This document shows positions 41,715 through 51,012 of a DNA stretch of 64,000 nt, piece by piece. A model generated the notes under the pieces. It did no database searches and was not told the DNA's origin. It saw only the letters and a program-made list of their open reading frames with translations. The stretch comes from Belliella buryatensis. GTDB taxonomy: Bacteria; Bacteroidota; Bacteroidia; Cytophagales; Cyclobacteriaceae. Position 1 is the first letter of the stretch, and every line of letters begins with the position of its first letter. The stretch is taken from the NCBI RefSeq assembly GCF_900188245.1, contig NZ_FZOK01000007.1:62001-126000 (forward strand), in the 5' to 3' direction. The position numbers and the translations under genes were made by a program.

Positions 41715-41746
41715 AAAACAAAAAACCTCGTATTTCTACGAGGTTT
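41715..41746 (-). terminator. Terminator of the tRNA operon
   Basis: AAACCTCGTA (41722-41731) and TACGAGGTTT (41736-41745) form a perfect 10-bp stem with a 4-nt loop. On the minus strand it is followed by a T run and lies three bases after tRNA-Leu. Confidence 0.9.
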
Positions 41747-41748
41747 AT

Positions 41749-41833
41749 GTACCAGGAGCGGGAATCGAACCCGCACGGCCGTGAAGCCACAAGATTTTAA
41801 GTCTTGCGTGTCTACCAATTCCACCATCCCGGC
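41749..41833 (-). tRNA. tRNA-Leu (anticodon UAA)
   Basis: The minus strand reads GCCGGGATGGTGG... to CTCCTGGTA. The acceptor stem closes with two G-U pairs, the anticodon arm is CAAGA-CTTAAAA-TCTTG with anticodon UAA, and a long class II variable arm (GGCTTCACGGCC) is present. The T arm contains GGTTCGATTCC. CCA is not encoded. Confidence 0.96.
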
Positions 41834-41869
41834 TTCACTGCGACTTACGTCGGAGTTACTTGTAAACAA

Positions 41870-41891
41870 CAAAGCCCTTCTTCAAGGGCTT
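41870..41891 (-). other. Hairpin between the two tRNAs
   Basis: AAGCCCTT and AAGGGCTT pair across a short CTTC loop in the spacer between tRNA-Gly and tRNA-Leu. It may serve as a processing signal or as a partial terminator. Confidence 0.5.
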
Positions 41892-41895
41892 CTTG

Positions 41896-41968
<73 letters not shown>

Positions 41969-42015
41969 TTTTGTTATTTTCGACTTCGACCTTGTATCTC
42001 CGTCTTTTGTGTGTG

Positions 42016-42047
42016 CAAAGGTATAGCAGTTTTCTAAATTTGCAAAA
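42016..42047 (-). promoter_or_regulatory. Bacteroidota-type promoter of the tRNA operon
   Basis: On the minus strand TTTTG, a 19-base spacer counted from TTG, and TACCTTTG occur. These match the -33 TTG and -7 TAnnTTTG elements recognised by the Bacteroidota primary sigma factor. The tRNA-Gly gene begins about 48 bases downstream. Confidence 0.75.
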
Positions 42048-42110
42048 GGCCTAATCAAAAAAAATCAAATATTTTTATATCTATTAGCTGTAAGATTGAT
42101 TTTCAGCTGA

Positions 42111-42914
42111 TTAATTCATTCTCGTGTTGAGCAATATTTTTACCATTTCAGCAGTAGTTTTGGCATTTAATTTTTTGAGGATGTTTTTCCTGTGGGTATT
42201 GACTGTGTTTTTCGAAATATTCAGCTCTGTTGCAATTTCTATTGAGCTTTTGCCTTCTAAGATCATGTCTGATATTAAGCTTTCTTTCCTGGTTAATTTA
42301 AAATTGATTGTTTTTGGCTCACGCTTACTTGCATGGATTTTATTGCCCTCTTTGGACGTGTATGAATAGCTCCAGTCAAAATTGCTAACTTGTGGAGGAG
42401 TAGTTAAAAGCAATAGAACATGAAGATCAAACACCACATTTTTGTTTCTATCAATTAAATATGGCCTCACTTTACATGCAAACCACTTGATTTCTTTCGT
42501 ATCTCGATGAATCCATCTGACCATGTAGGTAAATTCGAAAGTATCCATTTCTTCCCTACTCAATTCCTGAAGAAGATCGAAAACTATTTTTTGGAATTTG
42601 GCTAATTCTGGAACATCCTCAGGGTGCAACATGGTGAGTACTGCCTCCATGCCTTTTTTTCTAAAAAAGGAGCTTGGATACCCCATGATTTCTTCCACAT
42701 TATCGGTAAAAAATGCCAAACTGAGATCTCTGTAATCAATGCATCCGATGATAATGCCTTCTTTCATGCCCATATTTTGGCTGAGTACCTCCAAATCTTT
42801 GAGAAGCTTATCTTCATCTATGTCCGTTTCGGTAAACTCCCTTTCCTTCCATTCAATAAAAAAGTCGGAAAATTTACCTTGCTTCCTTAAGCGATCACGT
42901 AAAAAACTGTCCAT
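42111..42914 (-). CDS. PAS-domain LuxR-type transcription regulator
   Basis: 267 residues from the ATG at 42914 (MDSFLRDRLRKQG). The frame can be extended to a TTG at 42974 that abuts the mutS stop, but that start is improbable. The middle has a PAS-like fold: FTDNVEEIMGYPSSFF, MLHPEDVPELAKF and FTYMVRWIHRDTKEIKWF. The C-terminus is a LuxR-family helix-turn-helix: FKLTRKESLISDMI and IATELNISKNTVNTHRKNILKKL. Such stand-alone PAS-LuxR regulators are common in Cytophagales. The ligand and target genes are unknown. Confidence 0.87.
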   Translation of the reverse strand: MDSFLRDRLRKQGKFSDFFIEWKEREFTETDIDEDKLLKDLEVLSQNMGMKEGIIIGCIDYRDLSLAFFTDNVEEIMGYPSSFFRKKGMEAVLTMLHPEDVPELAKFQKIVFDLLQELSREEMDTFEFTYMVRWIHRDTKEIKWFACKVRPYLIDRNKNVVFDLHVLLLLTTPPQVSNFDWSYSYTSKEGNKIHASKREPKTINFKLTRKESLISDMILEGKSSIEIATELNISKNTVNTHRKNILKKLNAKTTAEMVKILLNTRMN

Positions 42915-42974
42915 ATGATTGATACTCCTTATAAATTTACCCTCCAAACTATGACCAAAATGGACTAAATACAA

Positions 42975-45587
42975 TTAATTCTCAAGTTTTTTCTTGATTT
43001 CATTGAGTTTGATCAAAGCCTCTACTGGAGAAATTGTATTAATATCAATAGAGTCTAACATTTCTTGGGCTTCTTTGAATTTAGGGTCGATTTCAAATAA
43101 GCTCAATTGATAATTGTTTTTAGGCATTTCTTTCATCTTTTCCTTCTGTTCATTTAAAGATTTTTCTTTCTCCAAATGCAACATAATTTCTGAAGCGCGT
43201 AATACTACAGGGTTTGGCATTCCTGCCATTTGAGCTACATGAATACCAAAACTATGCTCACTACCTCCTTCTTTGAGTTTGCGCATAAAGATTACCTTAT
43301 TTCCGACTTCTTTAACAGAGACATTGAAGTTTTTGATCTTTGGAAATTCTTCTGCTAGTTGGTTGAGCTCGTGGTAATGGGTAGCAAAGAGTGTTTTTGC
43401 CTTGCTTTTGGGGTGATTATGTAGAAATTCTACGATAGACCAAGCTATTGAGATTCCATCATAAGTGGAGGTTCCTCGACCGATTTCGTCCATCAAGACT
43501 AGGCTCCTATTGGAAAGGTTATTCAAAATACTCGCTGTTTCAGTCATTTCTACCATAAAAGTCGACTCTCCTTTAGAAAGGTTGTCTGAAGCCCCTACAC
43601 GGGTAAAAACTTTATCAATAATTCCAATTCTTGCATAAGATGCAGGAACAAAGCTTCCCATTTGAGCCATAAGCACAATCAAGGCAGTTTGCCTTAAAAG
43701 TGCAGATTTTCCTGCCATATTGGGTCCAGTAATGATGATGATTTGCTGTGTTTCATTATCCAAGTAGATATCGTTGGGCACGTATTCTTCACCTACAGGA
43801 AGTTGTTTTTCTATTACAGGATGGCGTCCATCTTTGATCTCAAGAGCATCTGTATCGGATATTTTTGGTCGAGCATATTTATTAACTCTCGCTACTGTCG
43901 CAAATGAAAGCAAACTGTCAACAGTGGCTAAAACTCTGGCGTTTTGCTGGATTTGAGTGACATATTCAGAAGCGTCTTGTACGAGAGCTGAAAAATACTT
44001 TTGCTCAATTGCTATCATTCTTTCTTCTGCGTTCAGGATTTTTTCTTCGTATTCCTTGAGCTCTGGGGTGATGTATCTTTCTGCATTGACCAGCGTCTGT
44101 TTTCTGATCCAATCATTTGGCACCTTATCTTTGTGTGCATTGGTCACCTCTAGGTAGTATCCAAAGACCTTGTTGAAGGCTATTTTTAAAGAACTTATCC
44201 CAGTGCGTTGAACTTCCCTTTGTTGGAGTTGGACTAAGTAATCTTTTCCTGTATTGGCCAGGCCACGATATTCATCCAATTCAGGGTCTACACCATCTTT
44301 GATGATATTACCTTGGTGGGTTAACATAGGAGCATCCTCTTGGAGCTCTCTTTCGATTTTTTCCAGTAAAAATTCGCAAGAATTGATTTGATCAGCTATT
44401 TTTTTCAAAGAATCATTGGAAGAGTTTCTCAATTGTTCTTTGATGGGAAGGGTGTTTTTCAGCGCCTTTTTCAGCTGATTCATTTCCCGTGGGTTGATTC
44501 GTCCCACTGCGACTTTGGAAATCAACCTTTCCAAATCACCTATATGCTTGAGGTGGGATAAGATCTCTTCTGTTTTTTCTTGGTCTGTGAAAAAGTGCTC
44601 TACTATCTTCAGTCTTTCTTCGATTGGTTCTGTTTCTTTGAGAGGAAGTACCATCCATTTTTTCATCATTCTCGATCCCATCGGAGTGACAGTATGATCC
44701 AAGATTGCTATCAAAGGAATACCACCTTCCTGCTGTGGATAGACAAGTTCTAGGTTGCGGATGGTAAACTTATCAAGCCAAACATACTTCTCCTCAGCAA
44801 TGCGAGAAATTTGAGAGATGTGTTTGACGTCTTTATGTTCGGTTTCTTCTAGATAGTAGAGTATCGCTCCAGCTGATATGATTCCATGATCTAAGTTTTC
44901 AATTCCAAATCCCTTAAGGTTTTTGGTAGCAAAGTGATTAGTGAGTTTTTCGTAAGTATAGTCATATTGAAAAACCCAATCCTCACAATGAAATGTGGAA
45001 TAATTGTCCTTGAGCATTTCTGCTGCTCTTGCTTTTGCTGCTTTGGAGTAGATTACCTCAGAAGGGCTGAAGCTTTGCAGAAGTTTTTCTATATAGGATT
45101 GTGAACCCTCAGCACACATGAACTCACCGGTAGAAAGATCTAGAAAAGCGATTCCCAATGTATCTTTACCGAAATAAATTGAAGCGAGGTAGTTGTTTCT
45201 TCTTTTGTCAAGGACATTATCATTAAAAGAAAGCCCTGGTGTGACCAATTCTGTCACACCTCGTTTGACGATTCCTTTGACTTCTTTAGGGTCTTCAAGT
45301 TGATCGCAGATAGCCACCCTATTTCCAGCACGCACAAGCTTGGGGAGATAGCTATCCAAAGAGTGATGTGGAAATCCTGCTAGTTCTATATGGGAGGCTG
45401 CTCCATTGGCTCTTTTGGTCAAAACAATGTCCAATACCCGGCTGGCAGTGACCGCGTCTTCACCAAATGTCTCATAAAAATCCCCAACCCTGAAAAGTAA
45501 TAAAGCTCCAGGATGTTTTGCCTTGATGGCATTGTACTGCTTCATCAATGGAGTTTCCTTTACTTCTTTCGCCTTCGCCTTGGCCAT
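42975..45587 (-). CDS. mutS: DNA mismatch repair protein MutS
   Basis: 870 residues, the length typical of MutS1. It finds mismatches after replication and recruits MutL. The mismatch-reading Phe-x-Glu is in GDFYETFGEDA near residue 37, followed by connector, lever and clamp domains. The ATPase domain has GPNMAGKSALLRQ, DNLSKGESTFMVEM, LVLMDEIGRGTST and LFATHYHELN. The C-terminal dimerisation helix ends KLNEIKKKLEN. The gene is divergent from trmH with an 85-base gap, and the LuxR regulator gene follows on the same strand. Confidence 0.98.
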   Translation of the reverse strand: MAKAKAKEVKETPLMKQYNAIKAKHPGALLLFRVGDFYETFGEDAVTASRVLDIVLTKRANGAASHIELAGFPHHSLDSYLPKLVRAGNRVAICDQLEDPKEVKGIVKRGVTELVTPGLSFNDNVLDKRRNNYLASIYFGKDTLGIAFLDLSTGEFMCAEGSQSYIEKLLQSFSPSEVIYSKAAKARAAEMLKDNYSTFHCEDWVFQYDYTYEKLTNHFATKNLKGFGIENLDHGIISAGAILYYLEETEHKDVKHISQISRIAEEKYVWLDKFTIRNLELVYPQQEGGIPLIAILDHTVTPMGSRMMKKWMVLPLKETEPIEERLKIVEHFFTDQEKTEEILSHLKHIGDLERLISKVAVGRINPREMNQLKKALKNTLPIKEQLRNSSNDSLKKIADQINSCEFLLEKIERELQEDAPMLTHQGNIIKDGVDPELDEYRGLANTGKDYLVQLQQREVQRTGISSLKIAFNKVFGYYLEVTNAHKDKVPNDWIRKQTLVNAERYITPELKEYEEKILNAEERMIAIEQKYFSALVQDASEYVTQIQQNARVLATVDSLLSFATVARVNKYARPKISDTDALEIKDGRHPVIEKQLPVGEEYVPNDIYLDNETQQIIIITGPNMAGKSALLRQTALIVLMAQMGSFVPASYARIGIIDKVFTRVGASDNLSKGESTFMVEMTETASILNNLSNRSLVLMDEIGRGTSTYDGISIAWSIVEFLHNHPKSKAKTLFATHYHELNQLAEEFPKIKNFNVSVKEVGNKVIFMRKLKEGGSEHSFGIHVAQMAGMPNPVVLRASEIMLHLEKEKSLNEQKEKMKEMPKNNYQLSLFEIDPKFKEAQEMLDSIDINTISPVEALIKLNEIKKKLEN

Positions 45588-45672
45588 ATGCTCTCTTAAT
45601 TAAATCTTTGTGCTAATTTTGAATTGCTTGAAAGCTTGAAATTATAATATAAAGAAAGGTAAACAAAGCCCG

Positions 45673-46212
45673 ATGAAAAAATTAAGCATGGAAGAGCTCA
45701 GCAGGCTCTCGGTAGAGGAGTTCAAGAATGTTGAAAAAAGTCCAATAGTAATCGTCTTGGATAATGTGCGTAGCCTCAATAATGTAGGTTCAGCTTTTAG
45801 AACTTCAGATGCATTCTTGATCGAGAAAATTTACCTCTGTGGGATCACCGGCACTCCACCGCATCGCGATATACAAAAAACCGCACTTGGAGCAACGGAA
45901 TCGGTTGACTGGGAATATAAACAAACTACCTTGGAGGCTTTAGAAGAGCTGAAAGAGAAAGGTTTTGAAATTTGTAGCTTTGAGCAGGTTGATCGAAGTA
46001 TAAAGCTACATGAGTTTGTAGCATCTAGCGATAGAAAGTATGCCCTGGTATTTGGAAACGAAGTGTTTGGGGTGGAGGAAGAAGTGATTGAGGCTTCAGA
46101 CCATATAATTGAAATCCCACAATTGGGAACCAAGCACTCTCTCAATATTTCAGTGACTATGGGGATTGGACTTTGGGCCTTTATGACTAAGATGGAGCTA
46201 TTACCGAGATAA
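45673..46212 (+). CDS. TrmH/SpoU-family RNA 2'-O-methyltransferase
   Basis: 179 residues, a stand-alone SPOUT methylase. The three family motifs are clear: VLDNVRSLNNVGSAFRTSDA, ALVFGNEVFGVEEEVIE, and IEIPQLGTKHSLNISVTMGI, which build the knotted S-adenosylmethionine site. It methylates ribose in tRNA or rRNA. No additional RNA-binding domain is fused, consistent with the small TrmH-like group. The target nucleotide is not known from sequence. It is the only gene in its transcription unit. Confidence 0.92.
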   Translation: MKKLSMEELSRLSVEEFKNVEKSPIVIVLDNVRSLNNVGSAFRTSDAFLIEKIYLCGITGTPPHRDIQKTALGATESVDWEYKQTTLEALEELKEKGFEICSFEQVDRSIKLHEFVASSDRKYALVFGNEVFGVEEEVIEASDHIIEIPQLGTKHSLNISVTMGIGLWAFMTKMELLPR

Positions 46213-46453
46213 GTATTAAAATTTAAATCATGATAAATTTCAAAAAATGTTTAGTTTCTTTCAGTTAAGAAATCAATTATTACAATTATCCCTAATTATA
46301 CCAGTGACTAAATTGAAGGCTTGATTTACATCAGATAATCTTTAGACTGTCGACGATGACTCCAATTGATAAAGTTTCAGTGCCGTGTATCAATATTGGT
46401 AAGAAAGCGGATTTGCATATCTTTTACTTACCTTTCGAAAACAAAAAACAATA

Positions 46454-48256
46454 GTGTTCAATACTTTTAACAATCCAGACGATAGAATTCGGTTTATTAG
46501 AAAATTATTTGACTTGAATAGTAAAGTTATTCAGGCTTTGAGTTTTTTGGCTTTTTGTTTTTTGATCTACGATTTAGGATTTAGCGAGGAGATACAAGCA
46601 GGGTTTATTGGTGAAATATATTTTTCCATTTTGGCCCTTATGTCTGTAGGTTATTCAATTAGACTATTTTCAAAGTCAGAAAAATTCAGCAAGTCAAGGT
46701 ACCTTGTAGAAATTACAATCATTCTAATATTATTTTTGGCCTTTCTTGTCAATTTTCAAGTCTTAGAAATAGACAGTTCTTTGATAATAGGAAATCTTGA
46801 GATCAAGGCTTTTCTTGTCAATTTTCTGGTTTTGATTTTGTTCTTAATTGAACTTAGTAAATTAAGTTTGGCAGCGAATCAGCTTAAACTTCATCCAGCG
46901 ATGGTTTTTCTGCTCAGTTTTCTGATAGTGATTTTAGCGGGAACAGGTTTATTACTATTACCAAATGCTACAGTGAATGGGATTGATTTGATAGATGCGT
47001 TTTTTACATCTACATCTGCTGTTTGTGTGACAGGATTAATAGTACTAGACACTTCATCGGATTTCACATTTTTAGGTCAGTTTATCGTTATGATTTTATT
47101 TCAAATAGGCGGACTTGGAATGATGACATTTACATCATTTTTTGGGTTTTTTTTTAAAGGTTCCTATTCCTTACAAAATCAACTTTTCTTAAAGGATTAT
47201 ATCAATGAAGAAAATATAGGAGCTATCAATTCGACTTTGTTGAAAATCATTTTGTTTACATTGATTACAGAGGGTGTTGCAGCATTAATGATATCATCAA
47301 TAATAGATAGTAGTCTTTTCGAGACTAGAGGAGATCAACTTTTTTTCTCTGTATTCCATGCAATTTCAGGATTTTGTAATGCTGGGTTTTCCACTTTGGG
47401 TGATGGCTTATATGAAGCTGGATTTAGAGAGGAGTACACAGTACATTTGATAATTGCCTTTGTAATTATTTTAGGAGGTATAGGGTTCCCAGTTGTATTA
47501 GGATATTATAATTATTTCAAGCATGTGGTAATTGGCACCAAAAGGGTGATTACAGGTGAAGAAGAATATAAACATGCTCCCAGAGTGGTCAATGTTAATA
47601 TCAGATTGATAGTCTATACGACTTCAATACTTTTGGTTTTGGGTTTTGTGACTTTTTGGTTTTTTGAAGCAAATCACACGTTAAAAGGGCTCTCGGGTTA
47701 TGGAAAGTTTGTCACTGCTTTTTTTGGGTCAGTTACTCCAAGGACTGCGGGTTTCAATACAGTAGATATGTCAGCCTTAGCTATGCCAACTATCCTGATA
47801 TATTTGTTGCTAATGTGGATAGGGGCTTCTCCTGGTTCCACAGGTGGTGGATTGAAGACCAGTACGATAGCAGTTGCAGTACTCAATACAGTAAGTATAG
47901 CCAAAGGGAAAAACCGAGTAGAAATATTTAAAAGACAAATTAGTAATGAAACTATCAGAAAAGCATTTGCGGTAATTTTGCTTTCATTTTTGGTAATTGG
48001 TTTAGGGGTATTTTTTGTTTTGCTTTTTGATCCAGAGTTACCTTTGATCAGTGTTGCATTTGAGGTATTCTCAGCGTTTTCGACAGTAGGATTAAGTCTT
48101 GGAATTACTGGAGATCTTTCGACAGGAAGCAAAATAGTCGTTTCCATTATCATGTTTTTGGGAAGAGTAGGGACTTTAACTGTTTTGGTGGCATTCATAC
48201 AGAAAGTTAGAGATCAGCGATATAAATATCCTGAAGAGGGTGTTTTCATTACGTAA
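46454..48256 (+). CDS. Trk/Ktr-type potassium uptake permease TrkH
   Basis: 600 residues, starting at GTG 46454 because the next Met is 55 residues in. An N-terminal block of about four membrane helices precedes the usual core of four membrane-pore-membrane repeats. The selectivity loops can be seen as TSAVCVTGLIV, GFCNAGFSTLG, TPRTAGFNT and FSTVGLSLG. It imports K+ driven by membrane potential or Na+/H+ and works with the cytoplasmic regulatory ring encoded by the next gene. ASPGSTGGGLKTSTI is the conserved intramembrane gate region. A GTG start could lower translation. Confidence 0.93.
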   Translation: MFNTFNNPDDRIRFIRKLFDLNSKVIQALSFLAFCFLIYDLGFSEEIQAGFIGEIYFSILALMSVGYSIRLFSKSEKFSKSRYLVEITIILILFLAFLVNFQVLEIDSSLIIGNLEIKAFLVNFLVLILFLIELSKLSLAANQLKLHPAMVFLLSFLIVILAGTGLLLLPNATVNGIDLIDAFFTSTSAVCVTGLIVLDTSSDFTFLGQFIVMILFQIGGLGMMTFTSFFGFFFKGSYSLQNQLFLKDYINEENIGAINSTLLKIILFTLITEGVAALMISSIIDSSLFETRGDQLFFSVFHAISGFCNAGFSTLGDGLYEAGFREEYTVHLIIAFVIILGGIGFPVVLGYYNYFKHVVIGTKRVITGEEEYKHAPRVVNVNIRLIVYTTSILLVLGFVTFWFFEANHTLKGLSGYGKFVTAFFGSVTPRTAGFNTVDMSALAMPTILIYLLLMWIGASPGSTGGGLKTSTIAVAVLNTVSIAKGKNRVEIFKRQISNETIRKAFAVILLSFLVIGLGVFFVLLFDPELPLISVAFEVFSAFSTVGLSLGITGDLSTGSKIVVSIIMFLGRVGTLTVLVAFIQKVRDQRYKYPEEGVFIT

Positions 48257-48407
48257 GGAAAGTTAAATGAAGTAAAACATAGCTTTGGAATTCATAATTA
48301 TTGATTTATACGAGGGATTATGGACTACCCGAGCGTTGTTACAATATATATCAGGCATGCCACTCTAGGCTGTGGAAAAGGTTTTGAAAATTGAAAAAAT
48401 TAAACAT

Positions 48408-49097
48408 ATGAAATTCATTATAGTAGGATTAGGAAACTTCGGAGGACATCTAGCGGTGCGACTTACAGCATATGGGCATGAAGTCTTAGGTGTGGATAGT
48501 AGTGAAGACAAGGTAGATGCAGTCAAGGAAAAGATCACTCACGCTGTAGTAATGGACGCTACTGATGCTCATGCTGTCAAGAATTTACCTTGTAAAGAAG
48601 CAGATGCTGTAATTATTGCAATTGGGGAGGATTTTGGAGCTTCTATTATGGTCACGGCTATCTTCAAACAAATGCAGATCAAAAGGCTAATCAGTCGGTC
48701 TATCAATAAAGTACATGAGACAGTCATACAAGCTATCGGAGTAGATGAAATTCTTCACCCTGAGGAAGACTCTGCCGAAAGAATGGCCAAAAGCTTGCAA
48801 ATGAAAGGTGTAATTGACTCTCTAGATGTATCTGATGACTACAATATCATCGAAGTAAAAGCGCCAAAACGGTATGTTGGCTTGTCTATAGCAGAAACCA
48901 AGATTCGCCAAGATTATAACATCAATATCTTGACCTTGATCAAAATGGAAGAAAGGCCAAACATTTTTGGAGTAAAATCTAAAAAGAAGAAAGTTACAGG
49001 CGTAGTCACAGCTGATACAGTTGTAGAGGAGGAAGATATTCTTTTGTTATTTGGTCATATTAAAGATATACAGACCATTTTAAAATTAGAAGATTAG
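48408..49097 (+). CDS. Potassium uptake regulatory subunit TrkA/KtrA
   Basis: 229 residues from the ATG at 48408 (MKFIIVGLGNFGG); an in-frame GTG at 48372 is less likely. The RCK-N Rossmann domain has the GLGNFG nucleotide motif, the acidic residue after strand 2 in VLGVDSSEDK, and IIAIGEDFGASI. The RCK-C domain is from about 145 to the end. It forms the cytoplasmic ring that gates the TrkH channel by NAD(H) or ATP/ADP. It follows trkH by 151 bases and ends three bases from the convergent channel gene. Confidence 0.94.
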   Translation: MKFIIVGLGNFGGHLAVRLTAYGHEVLGVDSSEDKVDAVKEKITHAVVMDATDAHAVKNLPCKEADAVIIAIGEDFGASIMVTAIFKQMQIKRLISRSINKVHETVIQAIGVDEILHPEEDSAERMAKSLQMKGVIDSLDVSDDYNIIEVKAPKRYVGLSIAETKIRQDYNINILTLIKMEERPNIFGVKSKKKKVTGVVTADTVVEEEDILLLFGHIKDIQTILKLED

Positions 49098-49099
49098 AC

Positions 49100-49924
49100 T
49101 TACTTCTTTTCTGGAAATTTATCCCCACAATACTTGCAATAGGCTGCGTCAATTTCGAAAGTCAATTTGTCACAATTATGACACATTCTGGCTTTGGCTA
49201 ATTTTCTACGATTATTAGCTTGCGTCATTTCTGATGTGACAATTCCAGTGGGAACAGCAATGATTCCATACCCCATCAGCATAATTAAAGACGCGATAAA
49301 TTTTCCAATGGATGTTACAGGCGTAATGTCTCCAAAGCCAACTGTCGTCAAGGTAACTATGGCCCAATACATAGACATAGGAATACTTGTAAAACCACTT
49401 TCCGGCCCTTCTACGATATACATCACAGTACCAGCTATCAACACGATTGTGACCATTGAGCCTATGAAAATTTGAATTTTTGCCCGGCTAGCTCTCAGTG
49501 CCTCTGATAAAAACTCCGCATCTTTAAGAAATCTCCCTAATTTCAAAACCCTTATAACTCTTAGTAATCTGAGAGAACGGATGACCACTAGAAATTGGGT
49601 GTTTAAAACCACTAAGCTTAAGTATGTTGGAACAATTGCTAACAAATCCACAAGACCATAAAAACTCAATACATAGCCTATTTTTCTTTTAGATAGCCAA
49701 AGCCTCAAGGCATACTCTACTGTAAAGACAATTGTGAAAGCCCACTCCAAAGCATAGAAAATGTGCCCATAATTATAACGAAGCTCAGCCACAGAATCTA
49801 GAATTACAATGATGACACTTAATAAAATAGCGATCAACAAGACTACGTCAAAGGTTTTGGAAGACTTATCATCATGCTCAAAAACGATATGAGCAAGACG
49901 AGATTTGGAGGGGAAAAGGGACAT
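49100..49924 (-). CDS. Voltage-gated-type potassium channel with C-terminal zinc ribbon
   Basis: 274 residues with six membrane segments. S4 carries regularly spaced arginines (RSLRLLRVIRVLKLGRFLKD), and the pore loop has the K+ selectivity filter TVGFGD in TLTTVGFGDITPVTS. It is therefore a Kv-like tetrameric channel of the inner membrane. The C-terminal 35 residues form a likely zinc ribbon: CHNC and CKYCG, two C-x2-C pairs, a cytoplasmic addition common in bacterial channels of this type. The gene is convergent with trkA, separated by two bases, so a potassium transport block is formed with no room for a terminator. Confidence 0.95.
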   Translation of the reverse strand: MSLFPSKSRLAHIVFEHDDKSSKTFDVVLLIAILLSVIIVILDSVAELRYNYGHIFYALEWAFTIVFTVEYALRLWLSKRKIGYVLSFYGLVDLLAIVPTYLSLVVLNTQFLVVIRSLRLLRVIRVLKLGRFLKDAEFLSEALRASRAKIQIFIGSMVTIVLIAGTVMYIVEGPESGFTSIPMSMYWAIVTLTTVGFGDITPVTSIGKFIASLIMLMGYGIIAVPTGIVTSEMTQANNRRKLAKARMCHNCDKLTFEIDAAYCKYCGDKFPEKK

Positions 49925-50483
49925 ATTTTAATTTTTTGATTTATGTCAATCTAATCAATTTCATGTATCTAAAGTAGTTCAATCTTCTAAAATTTATTCA
50001 TTCCGTAGTAAATCTAGTTTCTGATTAAGCGTAACTATGATTTCAAAAATAATTTTCTAGTTTATCCTCCTAATGAGCCACTTCTGAAATCATAGTTTTT
50101 GATATCAAAAGAAATTTCTCAAATTGTTAACCTTATTCCATTCAACGATTCTTTTTGTTTTGTTAAAGTCATCCAAAAGCATTTTGGAGAAAAATTAAAT
50201 TAGGTTATTGGAGGTCTTAATATTGGGTTTATACATATCTGCATTTACATCAGTAGCCATAAAATATTGTTATTTAGATCAATAGAGGCACTGATAACTC
50301 TCCTGCGCAGTGGCGTAAATAACGACCATCCGCGAGATAATTTGTAATCAAATCACATACTGGTGTAATTGCGGATAATCATAATTGGGGGAATAAAATA
50401 TTTCTCTTGATGGTGGGAAATTGAAAAAAAAATAAAATCACCGAGATCAAAAATGATTCTTTTCGGTTTAAAAATCAAATCTT
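49925..50483 (+). promoter_or_regulatory. Long intergenic region with dispersed element copy B
   Basis: This 559-base gap has no gene that I can support. Bases 50324-50384 are copy B of a dispersed element. The core 50350-50384 (AAATCACAT... GCGGATAATCATAA) matches copy A at 32518-32552 in 30 of 35 positions, and its 3' half matches copy C at 11035-11070. It lies 99 bases before the outer-membrane barrel pseudogene. The rest is AT-rich, with no convincing hairpin. Confidence 0.5.
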
Positions 50484-50850
50484 ATGAAAAAGTCATTATT
50501 AACTCTATTTACTATTGTGTTTGTTATCCATGTAAATGCGCAGGAAGAAAAACCTACAAAGAAGGTAGACTTTGCACTAGAAGGCATGGCTGGCGTAGCA
50601 TTTGGAAAAAACTTTACTTCTTTTAATGTAGGCGGTCCTAGCTTGATGCTTAATATCAATCAGAAAGTCAAGGTTGGCTTTGGTGCCTTGCCTTCTTTAT
50701 ATAAGGGATGGTAAAACTGGAGCCAAATTAGGAGTCGCACCTAGATTGGACATCAAAAACTGGGCTTTCTTTGTCCCATTCTATCATTTTGATACTACTG
50801 AAGAATGGCTTTGGTCTGTCGGTGTTGGGTATAAGTTTCATAGGAAATAA
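50484..50850 (+). pseudogene. Frameshifted outer-membrane beta-barrel gene
   Basis: An ATG at 50484 opens 76 codons: a signal peptide (LTLFTIVFVIHVNA), then strands FALEGMAGVAFGKNF and NINQKVKVGFGALPSLYKGW, and a stop. From 50701 another frame continues the barrel without a break in sense: IRDGKTGAKLGVAPRLDIKN, WAFFVPFYHF and a final GVGYKFHRK to a stop at 50848-50850. Adding TA in the TTATATAAGG stretch near 50698 restores one frame of about 126 residues. A slipped TA step or a sequencing error explains it. The complete protein would be a small barrel related in style to the one at 32706. Confidence 0.75.
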
Positions 50851-50881
50851 TAGTTTCTCGCGGCGGCTGCAAGGGTAACAC

Positions 50882-50937
50882 AACGATCGCAGCGAAGAAA
50901 AACATAAATTAAAAGTAAAACCCACATTGCGATCGTT
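50882..50937. repeat. Inverted repeat before the TSUP permease gene
   Basis: AACGATCGCA (50882-50891) and TGCGATCGTT (50928-50937) are a perfect 10-bp inverted repeat, 36 bases apart. GCGATCGTTGCG and GCGCTCGTTGCG (50939-50961) follow. The GC-richer stretch stands out from its surroundings. Confidence 0.5.
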
Positions 50938-51012
50938 GCGATTCTCTTTGCGCTCGTTGCGTGAAAAATTAATCTTAGAGAAAAAAAAACGTCAAAGGTT
51001 AGACCAAAACAA

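Noticed and set aside
42915-42974. N-terminal extension of the LuxR regulator to a TTG start adjoining the mutS stop
   Set aside because: TTG is a rare start and the extension adds no conserved domain; the ATG at 42914 is preferred.
46213-46453. Possible small RNA or riboswitch before trkH
   Set aside because: The gap is AT-rich with no stable hairpin or conserved riboswitch core visible by eye.
47698-48198. 166-codon open frame antisense to trkH
   Set aside because: A shadow of the membrane-protein codons; trkH has all family motifs in this region.
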